Counted from the first letter of the stretch, positions 1-6,419 are shown. The stretch is 7,448 bases of DNA from Verrucomicrobiales bacterium (GCA_023253575.1 JALRGB010000259.1:1-7448); one strand, 5' to 3'. Numbers and translations: made by a program. The notes: generated from the sequence alone by a model not told the origin.

Positions 1-2
1 CG

Positions 3-506
3 GCGATGATTCAGACTCAGGATTCTGAATTCCTGACCAAGAATTATCAGGACATTGTGTTGCCGACGTTGGAGTGGGCGCAGGCGCGTGATTTGTATTT
101 AGCAGGGGCTTCCGGTTCCGCGGCCAAAATGCTCCAGATCATTCAGGAGAATCAGGGGCACAAGAATGCGCCCCAGTGGATCAGTGAATTGCGCGTCCTT
201 TTAACCGGGGTTGCGGCCGGGACCGGGGAACCTGCGGCGGGTGATGCGGGTGGCGACGGCGGGACCGCACCACCGGAAGCGCCCGAGGTAGGGAGCTCGA
301 CCAAGCCGGAGCCGGCGCCGGGGCCTGCGCTCAAGCCCGCGACTCAGCCTGGGGTCGCGCCGGGTCTGAAGCCCGTGACCGTGCCCGAACCTGCGTCCAC
401 GCCGGTGCCCGCGCCCGTGTCGGGAGGACGGCTGGTGGATCCGGCTAGTCCGCCGGTGAAAAAGCCAGTTGCATCTGAAATTTCAACCACCAACCCGCGC
501 CGTTAA
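3..506 (+). CDS. C-terminal part of an unrecognised protein with a Pro-rich tail (5' truncated)
   Basis: The reading frame is already open at the window edge (codon 3-5, then an ATG at 6), and no ribosome site is visible, so this is probably the end of a longer protein. I do not recognise the family. Counting from the ATG, residues 1 to about 67 look like a mixed helical segment with ordinary composition (for example WAQARDLYLAGASGSAAKML). Residues from about 68 to 166 are low complexity, rich in Pro, Ala, Gly, Glu and Lys with repeated PEP, KP and PAP units. Such tails usually act as flexible linkers in envelope or surface proteins, but that role is inferred. No membrane segment is visible in this part. 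The TAA stop at 504-506 overlaps the ribosome site of folD, which starts 10 bp downstream, so the two are probably co-transcribed. The reading frame itself is well supported; the function is unknown. Confidence 0.7.
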   Translation, partial: AMIQTQDSEFLTKNYQDIVLPTLEWAQARDLYLAGASGSAAKMLQIIQENQGHKNAPQWISELRVLLTGVAAGTGEPAAGDAGGDGGTAPPEAPEVGSSTKPEPAPGPALKPATQPGVAPGLKPVTVPEPASTPVPAPVSGGRLVDPASPPVKKPVASEISTTNPRR

Positions 507-508
507 GG
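505..508 (+). promoter_or_regulatory. Ribosome binding site of folD, overlapping the upstream stop codon
   Basis: AAGG lies 8 bp before ATG 517 and shares two bases with the TAA stop of the preceding frame (TAAGG). This fixes the folD start and suggests translational coupling. The same TAAGG arrangement recurs at potB/potC. Confidence 0.6.
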
Positions 509-516
509 CAGACTTC

Positions 517-1422
517 ATGAGTGAATTAATTGACGGAAAAAAGATAGCTGAGGAAGTTTTTGCTGAGTGTCGCGAGGATATTGCGGCGTTGGCGGCACAG
601 GGTATCACGCCGGGATTGGCGGTGGTGGTGGTGGGCAGTGATCCGGCGTCGCTCGTCTATGTTGGCAGCAAGGCGCGTCGGTGTCAGGAGCTGGGCATGG
701 CTTCCTTCAAGTATGAATTGCCGGTGGAGACGAGTCAGGCTGAGCTGTTAGCTTTGGTTGCCCGGCTGAATGCCGACGAGACGGTTGACGGGATATTGGT
801 GCAGTCGCCGCCCCCGGCTCACATTGATGAGGCGGCGGTCGTGCGGGCGATTGATCCGGCCAAGGATGTGGATGGATTCCATCCGCTCAATGTGGCTAAA
901 CTGGCGATGGAGGAGCCGGATGGATTTGTCCCTTGCACGCCGCTGGGGGTGCAGCGGATGTTGTTGGCCTCCGGCATTGAGACGGATGGGGCTCAGGTGG
1001 TGGTCTTGGGGCGGAGCATGATTGTGGGCAAGCCGCAGGCGCTTTTGTTGATGGCCAAAGGGCGTGGGGGCAATGCCACGGTGACGGTGGCGCATTCCCG
1101 CACGCGGGATCTGGCGGCGGTGACGCGATCGGCGGACATTTTGATTGCGGCGATTGGACGGCCGAATTTTGTCACGGCGGACATGGTGCGGGACGGGGCG
1201 GTCGTCATTGATGTCGGCATCAACCGGATCGCTGATCCGAGCGCCCGGTCTGGGACGCGCCTGGTGGGTGACGTCGATTTCGTGGCTGTGGCGCCGAAGT
1301 GTCGTGCCATCACGCCGGTGCCGGGCGGGGTCGGGCCGATGACGATTGCCATGTTGATGTCTAACACCTTGAAGGCGGCGCGGCAGCGACGGGGGCTGCG
1401 GCCTTGGTCTGTCCGCGGCTGA
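517..1422 (+). CDS. folD: Bifunctional methylenetetrahydrofolate dehydrogenase / methenyltetrahydrofolate cyclohydrolase FolD
   Basis: FolD is a cytoplasmic enzyme that oxidises 5,10-methylene-THF with NADP+ and hydrolyses methenyl-THF to 10-formyl-THF, supplying one-carbon units for purines and formyl-Met. The 301-residue product has the usual family length of about 285-300. The catalytic Tyr/Lys pair sits in YVGSK (Y48, K52). The folate-site signature DGILVQSPPP (91-100) is followed by KDVDGFHP (116-123) and PCTPLGV (139-145). The nucleotide-binding loop GRSMIVGKP is at 165-173, with Met where many homologues have Asn. DVGINR is at 232-237, GDVDF at 251-255, and the family signature PVPGGVGPMT at 267-276. 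The C-terminus carries a short basic tail (about 289-301). ATG 517 is chosen because AAGG at 505-508 lies 8 bp upstream and the protein then begins with the usual short N-terminus; a TTG at 469 would add 16 residues overlapping the previous gene. Identification is secure. Confidence 0.96.
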   Translation: MSELIDGKKIAEEVFAECREDIAALAAQGITPGLAVVVVGSDPASLVYVGSKARRCQELGMASFKYELPVETSQAELLALVARLNADETVDGILVQSPPPAHIDEAAVVRAIDPAKDVDGFHPLNVAKLAMEEPDGFVPCTPLGVQRMLLASGIETDGAQVVVLGRSMIVGKPQALLLMAKGRGGNATVTVAHSRTRDLAAVTRSADILIAAIGRPNFVTADMVRDGAVVIDVGINRIADPSARSGTRLVGDVDFVAVAPKCRAITPVPGGVGPMTIAMLMSNTLKAARQRRGLRPWSVRG

Positions 1423-1487
1423 GGAGTGGGCGGGTTTGCTTCCGGATTTTGGCTTTAGGCTTTTGGCTTCCGAGTTTTTCTTTTTTC
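1423..1487 (+). other. folD-potB spacer with 9-bp direct repeat and pyrimidine tract
   Basis: The 65-bp spacer holds a direct repeat TTTTGGCTT at 1447-1455 and 1461-1469 (14-bp period), then a run of T interrupted by C (TTTTTCTTTTTTC, 1475-1487) ending at the potB start codon. No GC-rich hairpin precedes the T run, so it does not look like an intrinsic terminator. A U-rich leader without Shine-Dalgarno may serve translation start; that is inference. Confidence 0.5.
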
Positions 1488-2405
1488 ATGATGGGGCGAT
1501 TGCGCTGGTCTTGGTTTTTGATGCTTCCGGCCTTGTTATGGCTGGGGGTATTTTTTGTGGTGCCGTTGGGGATGACGGCGGTGGCGGCTTTTGCACGGCG
1601 GGGTGAGCCCTTGGAGTGGACATTTTCCATGGCGGCGTGGGTGGAGTTGGGTCGTGGCGGGTTTGGGGTGGTGGCGCGGGATCCGGATGATGCGGCGGCG
1701 GGCTGGCGATTTCAGAACGAGGCGTTGGCGGTTGGGTGGCGCACGTTTTGGGTATCGGCGGCGACGACGGCTGGGGCATTTTTGATCGGATTTCCGGCGG
1801 CGCTTTTTATGGTGCGGCGGTCGGCGCGCTGGCGACGGGTATTGTATGGATTGATCATGATACCGTTGGTGGCCAACTCGTTAATTCTTGCTTATGCGTG
1901 GGTCACGTTGTTGCGGCGCGACGGCTTGGTGGAGAAGTTTCTGCGCACGCTGGGGGTGTTGGGAGAGGACGGGTCGCTGGGGTTGATTTACACTCCGTCA
2001 GCGGTCGTTCTGGGGATGATTTATTGGTATCTCCCATTCATGGTGTATCCGGTGTATAGTTCGCTTGAAAAATTTGATTGGCGCCTGTTGGAGGCGGCGG
2101 CTGACCTTGGGGCGACGGCGTGGCAGCGGTTGGTGCATGTGTTGTGGCCGCTGTCCCTGCCTGGCATCATGACTGGGTGTCTATTGGTCTTTGTTCAGGC
2201 GGCGGGAACGCTCGTTTTTCCTGAATTGCTGGGCGGCTCGAAAACCCGGCTACTGGGACCCCTTATCCATGACAAATTTCTGAGTTATCCGGAGAACTAC
2301 CCGCTCGGCAGCGCGCTGGCGCTAGCGCTCATGATACTCACCACTTTCGGAGTATGGCAGGCGCTGCGCGTCAGTGGGGAACGAAAAGATAATTCTGTTT
2401 CTTAA
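1488..2405 (+). CDS. potB: Spermidine/putrescine-type ABC transporter permease, PotB-like
   Basis: This is one of the two inner-membrane subunits of a polyamine-type ABC importer and would pair with the PotC-like protein encoded next. The 305 residues give about six hydrophobic segments: about 8-34, 88-108, 118-142, 170-190, 228-248 and 272-292. The cytoplasmic EAA loop, which docks on the ATPase, is at 202-227: EAAADLGATAWQ, then the conserved Gly and LPGI spacing. The long soluble stretch between segments 1 and 2 (about 36-84) is larger than in E. coli PotB, nearer to the longer PotB/PotH type. The start is uncertain. ATG 1488 and ATG 1491 are adjacent, just before the first membrane segment, but no Shine-Dalgarno is visible; instead a pyrimidine tract (1475-1487) abuts the start. 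An in-frame TTG at 1404 would overlap folD and is less likely. The family is clear; the substrate (polyamine) is inferred from family and neighbours. Another small cation or amine cannot be excluded. Confidence 0.88.
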   Translation: MMGRLRWSWFLMLPALLWLGVFFVVPLGMTAVAAFARRGEPLEWTFSMAAWVELGRGGFGVVARDPDDAAAGWRFQNEALAVGWRTFWVSAATTAGAFLIGFPAALFMVRRSARWRRVLYGLIMIPLVANSLILAYAWVTLLRRDGLVEKFLRTLGVLGEDGSLGLIYTPSAVVLGMIYWYLPFMVYPVYSSLEKFDWRLLEAAADLGATAWQRLVHVLWPLSLPGIMTGCLLVFVQAAGTLVFPELLGGSKTRLLGPLIHDKFLSYPENYPLGSALALALMILTTFGVWQALRVSGERKDNSVS

Positions 2406-2407
2406 GG
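2404..2407 (+). promoter_or_regulatory. Ribosome binding site of potC, overlapping the potB stop
   Basis: AAGG overlaps the potB TAA (2403-2405) and lies 5 bp before ATG 2413. It favours ATG 2413 over an in-frame GTG at 2374, which lies inside potB and has no ribosome site. It points to coupled translation of the two permeases. Confidence 0.6.
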
Positions 2408-2412
2408 CGCGC

Positions 2413-3243
2413 ATGACACCTTCTTCGACGACTTCTCCTTTGTCCGGTCGTGTAAGACGTCCCTCGTGGACGACGCTTGGGCTTGGGCTGCACATGTTTC
2501 TGACGTCGATTTTTCTACTGGTGCCGTTGGTGGTGCTGGTGGTTTACAGTTTTTCTGGGTCGAGGTATGCCACGGTCTGGGGTGGTTTTTCGACCCAGTG
2601 GTATGTTCGGCTGGTGGACAATGTGGAATTGCGTGAGGCGTTATGGATAACGTTGAAGTTAGGTGGGTTGTCGACGCTGCTGGCTACGGTGCTGGGCACG
2701 GCGGCGGCGCTGGGTCATTGGCGGCTATGCGGTGGGGGGACGCGGGCTGTGCCGACATTTTTTTATTTACCGGTGATGGTGCCGGAGATTGTGCTAGGCC
2801 TCGCGCTGTTGATTTTTTTCACTAAAGTCTGGACGGTCGAGCGCGGGTTGTGGACGATGACGGCTGGGCATGTGGTTTTTGGTGTGTGTTATGTTTTTGC
2901 GGTGGTGAGTGCGCGGTTGCGCGGGTTTGACGCTCGATTGCTGGAGGCGGCGCGTGATCTGGGGGCCACGCCATGGCAGGCGTTCCGGCTGGTGCAGTTG
3001 CCGATGATGGTTCCTGGAATAGTGGGAGGGGCGTTGCTTTCGCTGGCCCTCTCGCTGGATGAATTTGTCATTTCGTATTTTGTCACTGGTGCCGGGATCT
3101 CGACCTTGCCGGTCAAAATTTTTGCGATGATGAAGAAGGGCGTAACACCGGAAATTAATGCCCTCGCTACCGTGCTGCTGATGGCTTCCGTGCTGCTGGC
3201 CCTGCTCTCGATCATGGTGCAAGGGAAACACCGCGCGGACTAA
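2413..3243 (+). CDS. potC: Spermidine/putrescine-type ABC transporter permease, PotC-like
   Basis: This is the second inner-membrane permease of the importer, expected to form a heterodimer channel with the PotB-like subunit. It has 276 residues, close to E. coli PotC (264). About six membrane segments are visible: about 24-47, 80-100, 113-137, 149-167, 200-225 and 248-269. The EAA loop is at 178-203 (EAARDLGATPWQ, with PGI at the end). It is followed by LSLDEFVISYFVTG (212-225), a stretch very typical of PotC. The periplasmic segment after helix 1 includes YSFSGSRYATVWGGFSTQWY, also a PotC hallmark. The gene follows potB by 7 bp, with the ribosome site overlapping the potB stop, so the two subunits are probably made in equal amounts. 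A 92-bp gap with a stem-loop separates it from the binding protein. Family call is strong; the exact substrate is inferred. Confidence 0.93.
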   Translation: MTPSSTTSPLSGRVRRPSWTTLGLGLHMFLTSIFLLVPLVVLVVYSFSGSRYATVWGGFSTQWYVRLVDNVELREALWITLKLGGLSTLLATVLGTAAALGHWRLCGGGTRAVPTFFYLPVMVPEIVLGLALLIFFTKVWTVERGLWTMTAGHVVFGVCYVFAVVSARLRGFDARLLEAARDLGATPWQAFRLVQLPMMVPGIVGGALLSLALSLDEFVISYFVTGAGISTLPVKIFAMMKKGVTPEINALATVLLMASVLLALLSIMVQGKHRAD

Positions 3244-3271
3244 GGTGAGTCGGATGCGCGGTTGCGGGTTC

Positions 3272-3309
3272 CGCCGACGCTATTCCATTTGCATTCCGTG
3301 GCGTCGGCG
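3272..3309 (+). repeat. Stem-loop in the potC-potD spacer
   Basis: CGCCGACGC (3272-3280) and GCGTCGGCG (3301-3309) are perfect 9-bp inverted arms around a 20-base loop. No T run follows, so it is not a standard intrinsic terminator. Hairpins between permease and binding-protein genes are known to stabilise mRNA or uncouple expression levels (for example malE-malF); that role here is inferred. Confidence 0.5.
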
Positions 3310-3335
3310 CATGGTCGCCATTTACCTCTACCACC

Positions 3336-4370
3336 ATGAGATTATCCCGCCTGCTCGCCATTTTCTGCCTCGCCACCGCCAGTGTGACGGCTGCCCCCGC
3401 GCAGACCCTGAAACTCCTCGTCTGGGAGGAATATCTTGACCCCTCGGTGTTGAAAGCGTTTACCAAGGAGACCGGTATCAAAGTCGTCGAAGACAATTTT
3501 GATGATAATGAAGGCCTGATGGCCAAAACCGGTACGGGTAAAAGTGGGTATGATATTGTTTCGCCGTCGGACTATGCCGTGCAAATCATGGTCCGCCGCA
3601 AGCTGCTGGCCGAGCTGGATCATGCCGCTTTAAAAAACCTCAAGAATCTGTCGCCTGATTTTACCGACCTCTATTACAACCGGGGTCAGAAATTTGCGGT
3701 GCCCTACACGTGGGGGACAAGCGGACTGGCGTACAACAAGAAGAAAGTGAAGAATCCACCGGCTTCGTGGGCTGACATGTTTGAGGTGGAGAAGCTGCAG
3801 CCGCTCAAAGGTCGGATTTCCATGCTGGACGATGCCCGGGAGGTGGCGGCAACTGCCTTGCTGGCGCTGGGACTCGACCCCAACACGGGAAAACCCGGTG
3901 ATCTGGAAAAAGCGGCGGTCCTGCTGCGGCGGCAAAAGCCATTTTTGGCGAAATACGACAGTGCTTCCGCTGAGGACAGTCTGGCCAGCGGCGAGACATG
4001 GCTGGCGCAGGGGTTCAGCGGCGACATTGCGACGGCTCAGGCGGAAAACCCGGACATCGCCTACATTTTGCCTAAAGAAGGCGTCAGTTTTTTTGTCGAC
4101 AACCTCTGCATTCTTCAGGAATCGAAGAACAAAGCGGCGGCGCACGTGTTGCTTGACTATCTGATGCGGCCGGAGGTGGCGCTCGTCAGCATGAATGCGA
4201 TGAAATTTGCTTCGACCAATAAGGCGATCAAGGCAGAGGAGATTGACGAGTCGTTGCGAAGCAGTGCGGCCCTCATGCTGCCGGCGCGGGAGAAGCGGGT
4301 TTTGTTTATGGATCCGGGTCAGGAAATGGGGGATGCCTTTGAGGCGCTTTTCAACGATCTGAAAAACTAG
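3336..4370 (+). CDS. potD: Periplasmic spermidine/putrescine-type binding protein, PotD/PotF-like
   Basis: This is the soluble periplasmic receptor that delivers ligand to the PotB/PotC channel. The 344 residues are the usual length for PotD. Residues 1-22 form a Sec signal peptide (basic start, hydrophobic core, APA before Gln23); there is no proper lipobox. Aligned by eye from memory with E. coli PotD, pocket residues are kept at W30 and Y33 (PotD W34/Y37), S78/Y80 (S83/Y85), D166 and E169 in DDARE (D168/E171), and D255 (D257). Three aromatics differ: F227, F253 and F291 replace PotD W229, W255 and Y293. Keeping the acidic residues supports a polyamine ligand, while the Phe changes suggest shifted specificity; PotF also has Phe at the W255 position. 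ATG 3336 directly precedes the signal peptide but has no visible ribosome site. The gene follows potC by 92 bp, holding a stem-loop. Family is secure; ligand is not. Confidence 0.93.
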   Translation: MRLSRLLAIFCLATASVTAAPAQTLKLLVWEEYLDPSVLKAFTKETGIKVVEDNFDDNEGLMAKTGTGKSGYDIVSPSDYAVQIMVRRKLLAELDHAALKNLKNLSPDFTDLYYNRGQKFAVPYTWGTSGLAYNKKKVKNPPASWADMFEVEKLQPLKGRISMLDDAREVAATALLALGLDPNTGKPGDLEKAAVLLRRQKPFLAKYDSASAEDSLASGETWLAQGFSGDIATAQAENPDIAYILPKEGVSFFVDNLCILQESKNKAAAHVLLDYLMRPEVALVSMNAMKFASTNKAIKAEEIDESLRSSAALMLPAREKRVLFMDPGQEMGDAFEALFNDLKN

Positions 4371-4417
4371 ACATGCCCGGACTGGACAGCGTGCCTGTTG
4401 CGCGATACGGGACCCTC

Positions 4418-5026
4418 ATGCAGCAAACCATCGTCGCGCTTGATCTGGAGGGAGTGCTGGTTCCCGAAATCTGGGTGGCCGTGGCCGGTCGGACCGGCAT
4501 TGACGCCCTGCGCCGGACGACGCGGGACGAGCCCGATTACGACGTGTTAATGGGAGGGCGCCTCGAACTGCTTCGGAAGCATGGCTTGACGCTGACGTCG
4601 ATTCAAGACGTGATCGGCACGCTGGTGCCGCTGCCGGGAGCTCGGGAATTTCTCGACGCCCTGCGCGAGCAGACGCAGGTCATTATTCTCTCAGATACGT
4701 TTGAGGAATTCGCAAAACCATTGATGCGCCAGCTCGGCTGGCCGACGATTTTTTGTCATCGCCTAGTGGTCGAAGATGATCATGTGACCGGGTACACGTT
4801 GCGTCAGCCCGACCAAAAGCGGCGATCCGTGGAGGCCTTGCGGGGATTGAATTACCGAGTGTTGGCGGCCGGTGACTCCTTCAATGACATCAGCATGCTG
4901 GAAGCGGCGCATGAAGGGTATTTTTTCCATGCCCCCGAGGCCATTCAGAGGCAGTTCCCGCAGTTCAAGGCCCACGAGACGTACGACGGACTCCTAGGCG
5001 AGATCCAGCGCGGGCTGAAAGGCTGA
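4418..5026 (+). CDS. thrH: ThrH: phosphoserine phosphatase / homoserine phosphotransferase (HAD family)
   Basis: ThrH, characterised in Pseudomonas, is a cytoplasmic HAD enzyme that dephosphorylates phosphoserine and can transfer the phosphate to homoserine, joining serine and threonine synthesis. The 202-residue protein closely resembles it in length and sequence. Motif I is DLEGV (nucleophile D9, E11), followed by the ThrH-typical LVPEIW and TTRDEPDYDVLM. Motif II is SDT at 92-94, motif III has K134 in DQKRRS, and motif IV is GDSFND (152-157) with the Mg-binding aspartates. HAPE (171-174) and FPQF (180-183) are also ThrH hallmarks. I chose ATG 4418 because it gives the short N-terminus of known ThrH and has GGGA at 4408-4411 in place as a ribosome site. 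An ATG at 4373, 2 bp after the potD stop, would add 15 residues and has no ribosome site. The gene starts 47 bp after potD and probably shares its transcript. The enzyme family is secure; which of the two activities dominates is not visible. Confidence 0.94.
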   Translation: MQQTIVALDLEGVLVPEIWVAVAGRTGIDALRRTTRDEPDYDVLMGGRLELLRKHGLTLTSIQDVIGTLVPLPGAREFLDALREQTQVIILSDTFEEFAKPLMRQLGWPTIFCHRLVVEDDHVTGYTLRQPDQKRRSVEALRGLNYRVLAAGDSFNDISMLEAAHEGYFFHAPEAIQRQFPQFKAHETYDGLLGEIQRGLKG

Positions 5027-5055
5027 CGGGCGGGCTAGGGTGGAAGATGATGCAA

Positions 5056-5074
5056 TCCCCGGTTCGAGCGGGGA
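5056..5074. terminator. Short hairpin between convergent genes, possible weak bidirectional terminator
   Basis: TCCCCG (5056-5061) pairs with CGGGGA (5069-5074) around a 7-base loop, inside the 79-bp gap between thrH and the convergent repeat-protein gene. The place fits a shared terminator, but neither side has a T run, so function is doubtful. The rest of the gap shows nothing recognisable. Confidence 0.3.
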
Positions 5075-5105
5075 AGGTGGAGGCTGAGAGAGGGGCAACT
5101 TGGGA

Positions 5106-6419
5106 TTAGCCGCGTCGGCGGCGGTCGCCGGGTTTGGTTTCGAGCACTTTTTGCTGCGCTTCGGCGGACAGGCCGCTGGTGGGCAGCCATTGGATGGCGG
5201 CCTCGCGATTGCTGAGGAACCAAGCTTGCGCGGCTCGGGTCATGGCCTCGGTTCGAGGGGCGTCTTGGGCGATGGTGCCGGCCCAAGCCAGTGCTGACTC
5301 TGGATCTTCCCAGGCGAGGCGGCGCACGAAACCATTGACGGCTGTGTCCTTCAAGGCGGACGGCGGCATGTCGACGAGGTATTGGCTGGCGGCCGTGGGA
5401 TCGTGGCGTGCCCATTCGCCGAGGGCGGAGTACATGCCATCGGATTTGCCTCGGCCATCGGCCAAGTTTTGCAGCCATTTGACGGCGGCGACCGGGTTTT
5501 TTTCGGCCCATTCGTCGCCGACTTCCTCGATGACGCGGGCGCCATAATCGGTGGTGGCGAACTGGGCGGCCCACGCGGCGGCTGCTTCCGGGTTGCTGGC
5601 GACGTAGGTGTTGGCGACGCGGTCGAGGGCGGCGGCTTTGGCGTCGCCGGCGACCAGACTTTCGGCCCAGCGGGCGGCGCCTTCCGGGCCGGCTTTGCGG
5701 ATTTGTTCACTGGCGACGGTTTCCATGTGGGCGGCGGCCCGGGTATCGCCGGTGGCGGCCAGATCCATCACGTAGCGGGTGGCCACGCCGATGTCGTGAT
5801 CTGCCAATCCTCCGACGAGGCTGTCTTGCAGGCGGTTGCGTTCATCCTGATCTCCGACACCGTTGAGCCAAGCGATGGCTTTTTGCGGGTCGCTGCTGGC
5901 CCATCCGGTCATGGCCGACGCGGTGGCTCCGGTCCGATAATCTTTATTTTCCAAGGCCGAGGCGGCGGCGAGTGCTCCGGGGCCGTCTGCGGCGCCCCAG
6001 GCGTATTGAAAGAGGCGCCATTGGTCGCCATTGGCGCGGCCGCCGCGCATTTGTTCGCGGATGGACTGGGCATTTTCGGGGGTGAGGCCGTCGAGGAGCC
6101 GGGCGAAGGCGAGCTGGCGTTTCAGCGGGTTGGGGTCGGTGAAGGCTTCGCGTGCTACGGGTTCGATTTCGCTATCACTGAGCGGTTGGCGGGATTTTGA
6201 GGATTGGCTATCAGCGAGCGAGTCGCTGGCCGTGGCGGCGCCGTTTGGGTCTGGCGTTCCTTGGGCAGACGTCCCGGGGGCTGGCGGAGTGGGCACGGTG
6301 ATCAGCGTGCGATGACCCTCACTGGCGGGAGTTGGGCGGGGGGATCGGATGGCTCCGGCGGTGTAGGCTGCCAAGGAGGCGGCGAGCCAGAGCGAGTGAG
6401 TGATGAGAGGTTTATTCAT
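5106..6419 (-). CDS. Secreted protein with nine degenerate 32-residue alpha-helical repeats (function unknown)
   Basis: I do not recognise a named family. The 437-residue product starts with a hydrophobic stretch (about 5-23) after a weakly basic MNKP start, read as a signal peptide or anchor. A Pro/Ser/Thr/Ala-rich linker follows (about 24-80). From about 138 to 415 there are nine repeats with the pattern W-A-x2-D/N-P-x-A-A-x2-W-L-x2-L. Spacing is 32 residues throughout, except one step of 35 between repeats 3 and 4. The helical, Ala/Trp-rich pattern resembles TPR/Sel1-like solenoids, which suggests a protein-binding scaffold outside the cytoplasm; that is inference. The C-terminus is basic (GDRRRRG). 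The start codon, 6419-6417, lacks a clear Shine-Dalgarno but directly precedes the signal-like segment. The gene converges with thrH and diverges from the cytochrome-type gene. Confidence is high for the gene and low for any function. Confidence 0.85.
   Translation of the reverse strand: MNKPLITHSLWLAASLAAYTAGAIRSPRPTPASEGHRTLITVPTPPAPGTSAQGTPDPNGAATASDSLADSQSSKSRQPLSDSEIEPVAREAFTDPNPLKRQLAFARLLDGLTPENAQSIREQMRGGRANGDQWRLFQYAWGAADGPGALAAASALENKDYRTGATASAMTGWASSDPQKAIAWLNGVGDQDERNRLQDSLVGGLADHDIGVATRYVMDLAATGDTRAAAHMETVASEQIRKAGPEGAARWAESLVAGDAKAAALDRVANTYVASNPEAAAAWAAQFATTDYGARVIEEVGDEWAEKNPVAAVKWLQNLADGRGKSDGMYSALGEWARHDPTAASQYLVDMPPSALKDTAVNGFVRRLAWEDPESALAWAGTIAQDAPRTEAMTRAAQAWFLSNREAAIQWLPTSGLSAEAQQKVLETKPGDRRRRG
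5175..6008 (-). repeat. Nine tandem 96-bp protein-coding repeats (32 residues each)
   Basis: Within the secreted protein, the key Asp/Asn (or Gly) of each unit falls at residues 145, 177, 209, 244, 276, 308, 340, 372 and 404, and the paired aromatic at 184, 216, 251, 283, 315, 347, 379 and 411. The period is 32 residues (96 bp) with a single 3-residue insertion. The units have diverged at DNA level, so this is an old internal duplication series, not a recent tandem array. Confidence 0.75.

Noticed and set aside
469..516. TTG start extending FolD by 16 residues
   Set aside because: It lies inside the previous gene, has no ribosome site, and the extension does not resemble FolD; ATG 517 has AAGG at good spacing.
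1475..1487. T-rich run as an intrinsic terminator after folD
   Set aside because: No GC-rich hairpin precedes it and it runs directly into the potB start codon.
1404..1487. TTG start extending the PotB-like protein by 28 residues
   Set aside because: It overlaps the folD end and would add a segment derived from the low-complexity spacer, unlike known PotB N-termini.
2794..3231. Open - strand frame (145 codons) inside potC
   Set aside because: Gln/His/Arg-rich composition typical of an antisense shadow; it lies wholly within a well-supported permease gene.
4373..4417. Upstream ATG extending ThrH by 15 residues
   Set aside because: There is no ribosome site, and known ThrH proteins begin right before the DLEGV motif, matching ATG 4418.
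5056..5074. GGTTCGAG resembling a tRNA T-loop
   Set aside because: The stem register does not fit a T-arm (the closing C after the loop is missing) and no acceptor, D or anticodon arms are present.
5382..6200. Long open frame (272 codons) on the + strand opposite the repeat protein
   Set aside because: It is a Gly-rich antisense shadow of a GC-rich gene, with no ribosome site or recognisable motif; the - strand frame has a signal peptide and regular repeats.
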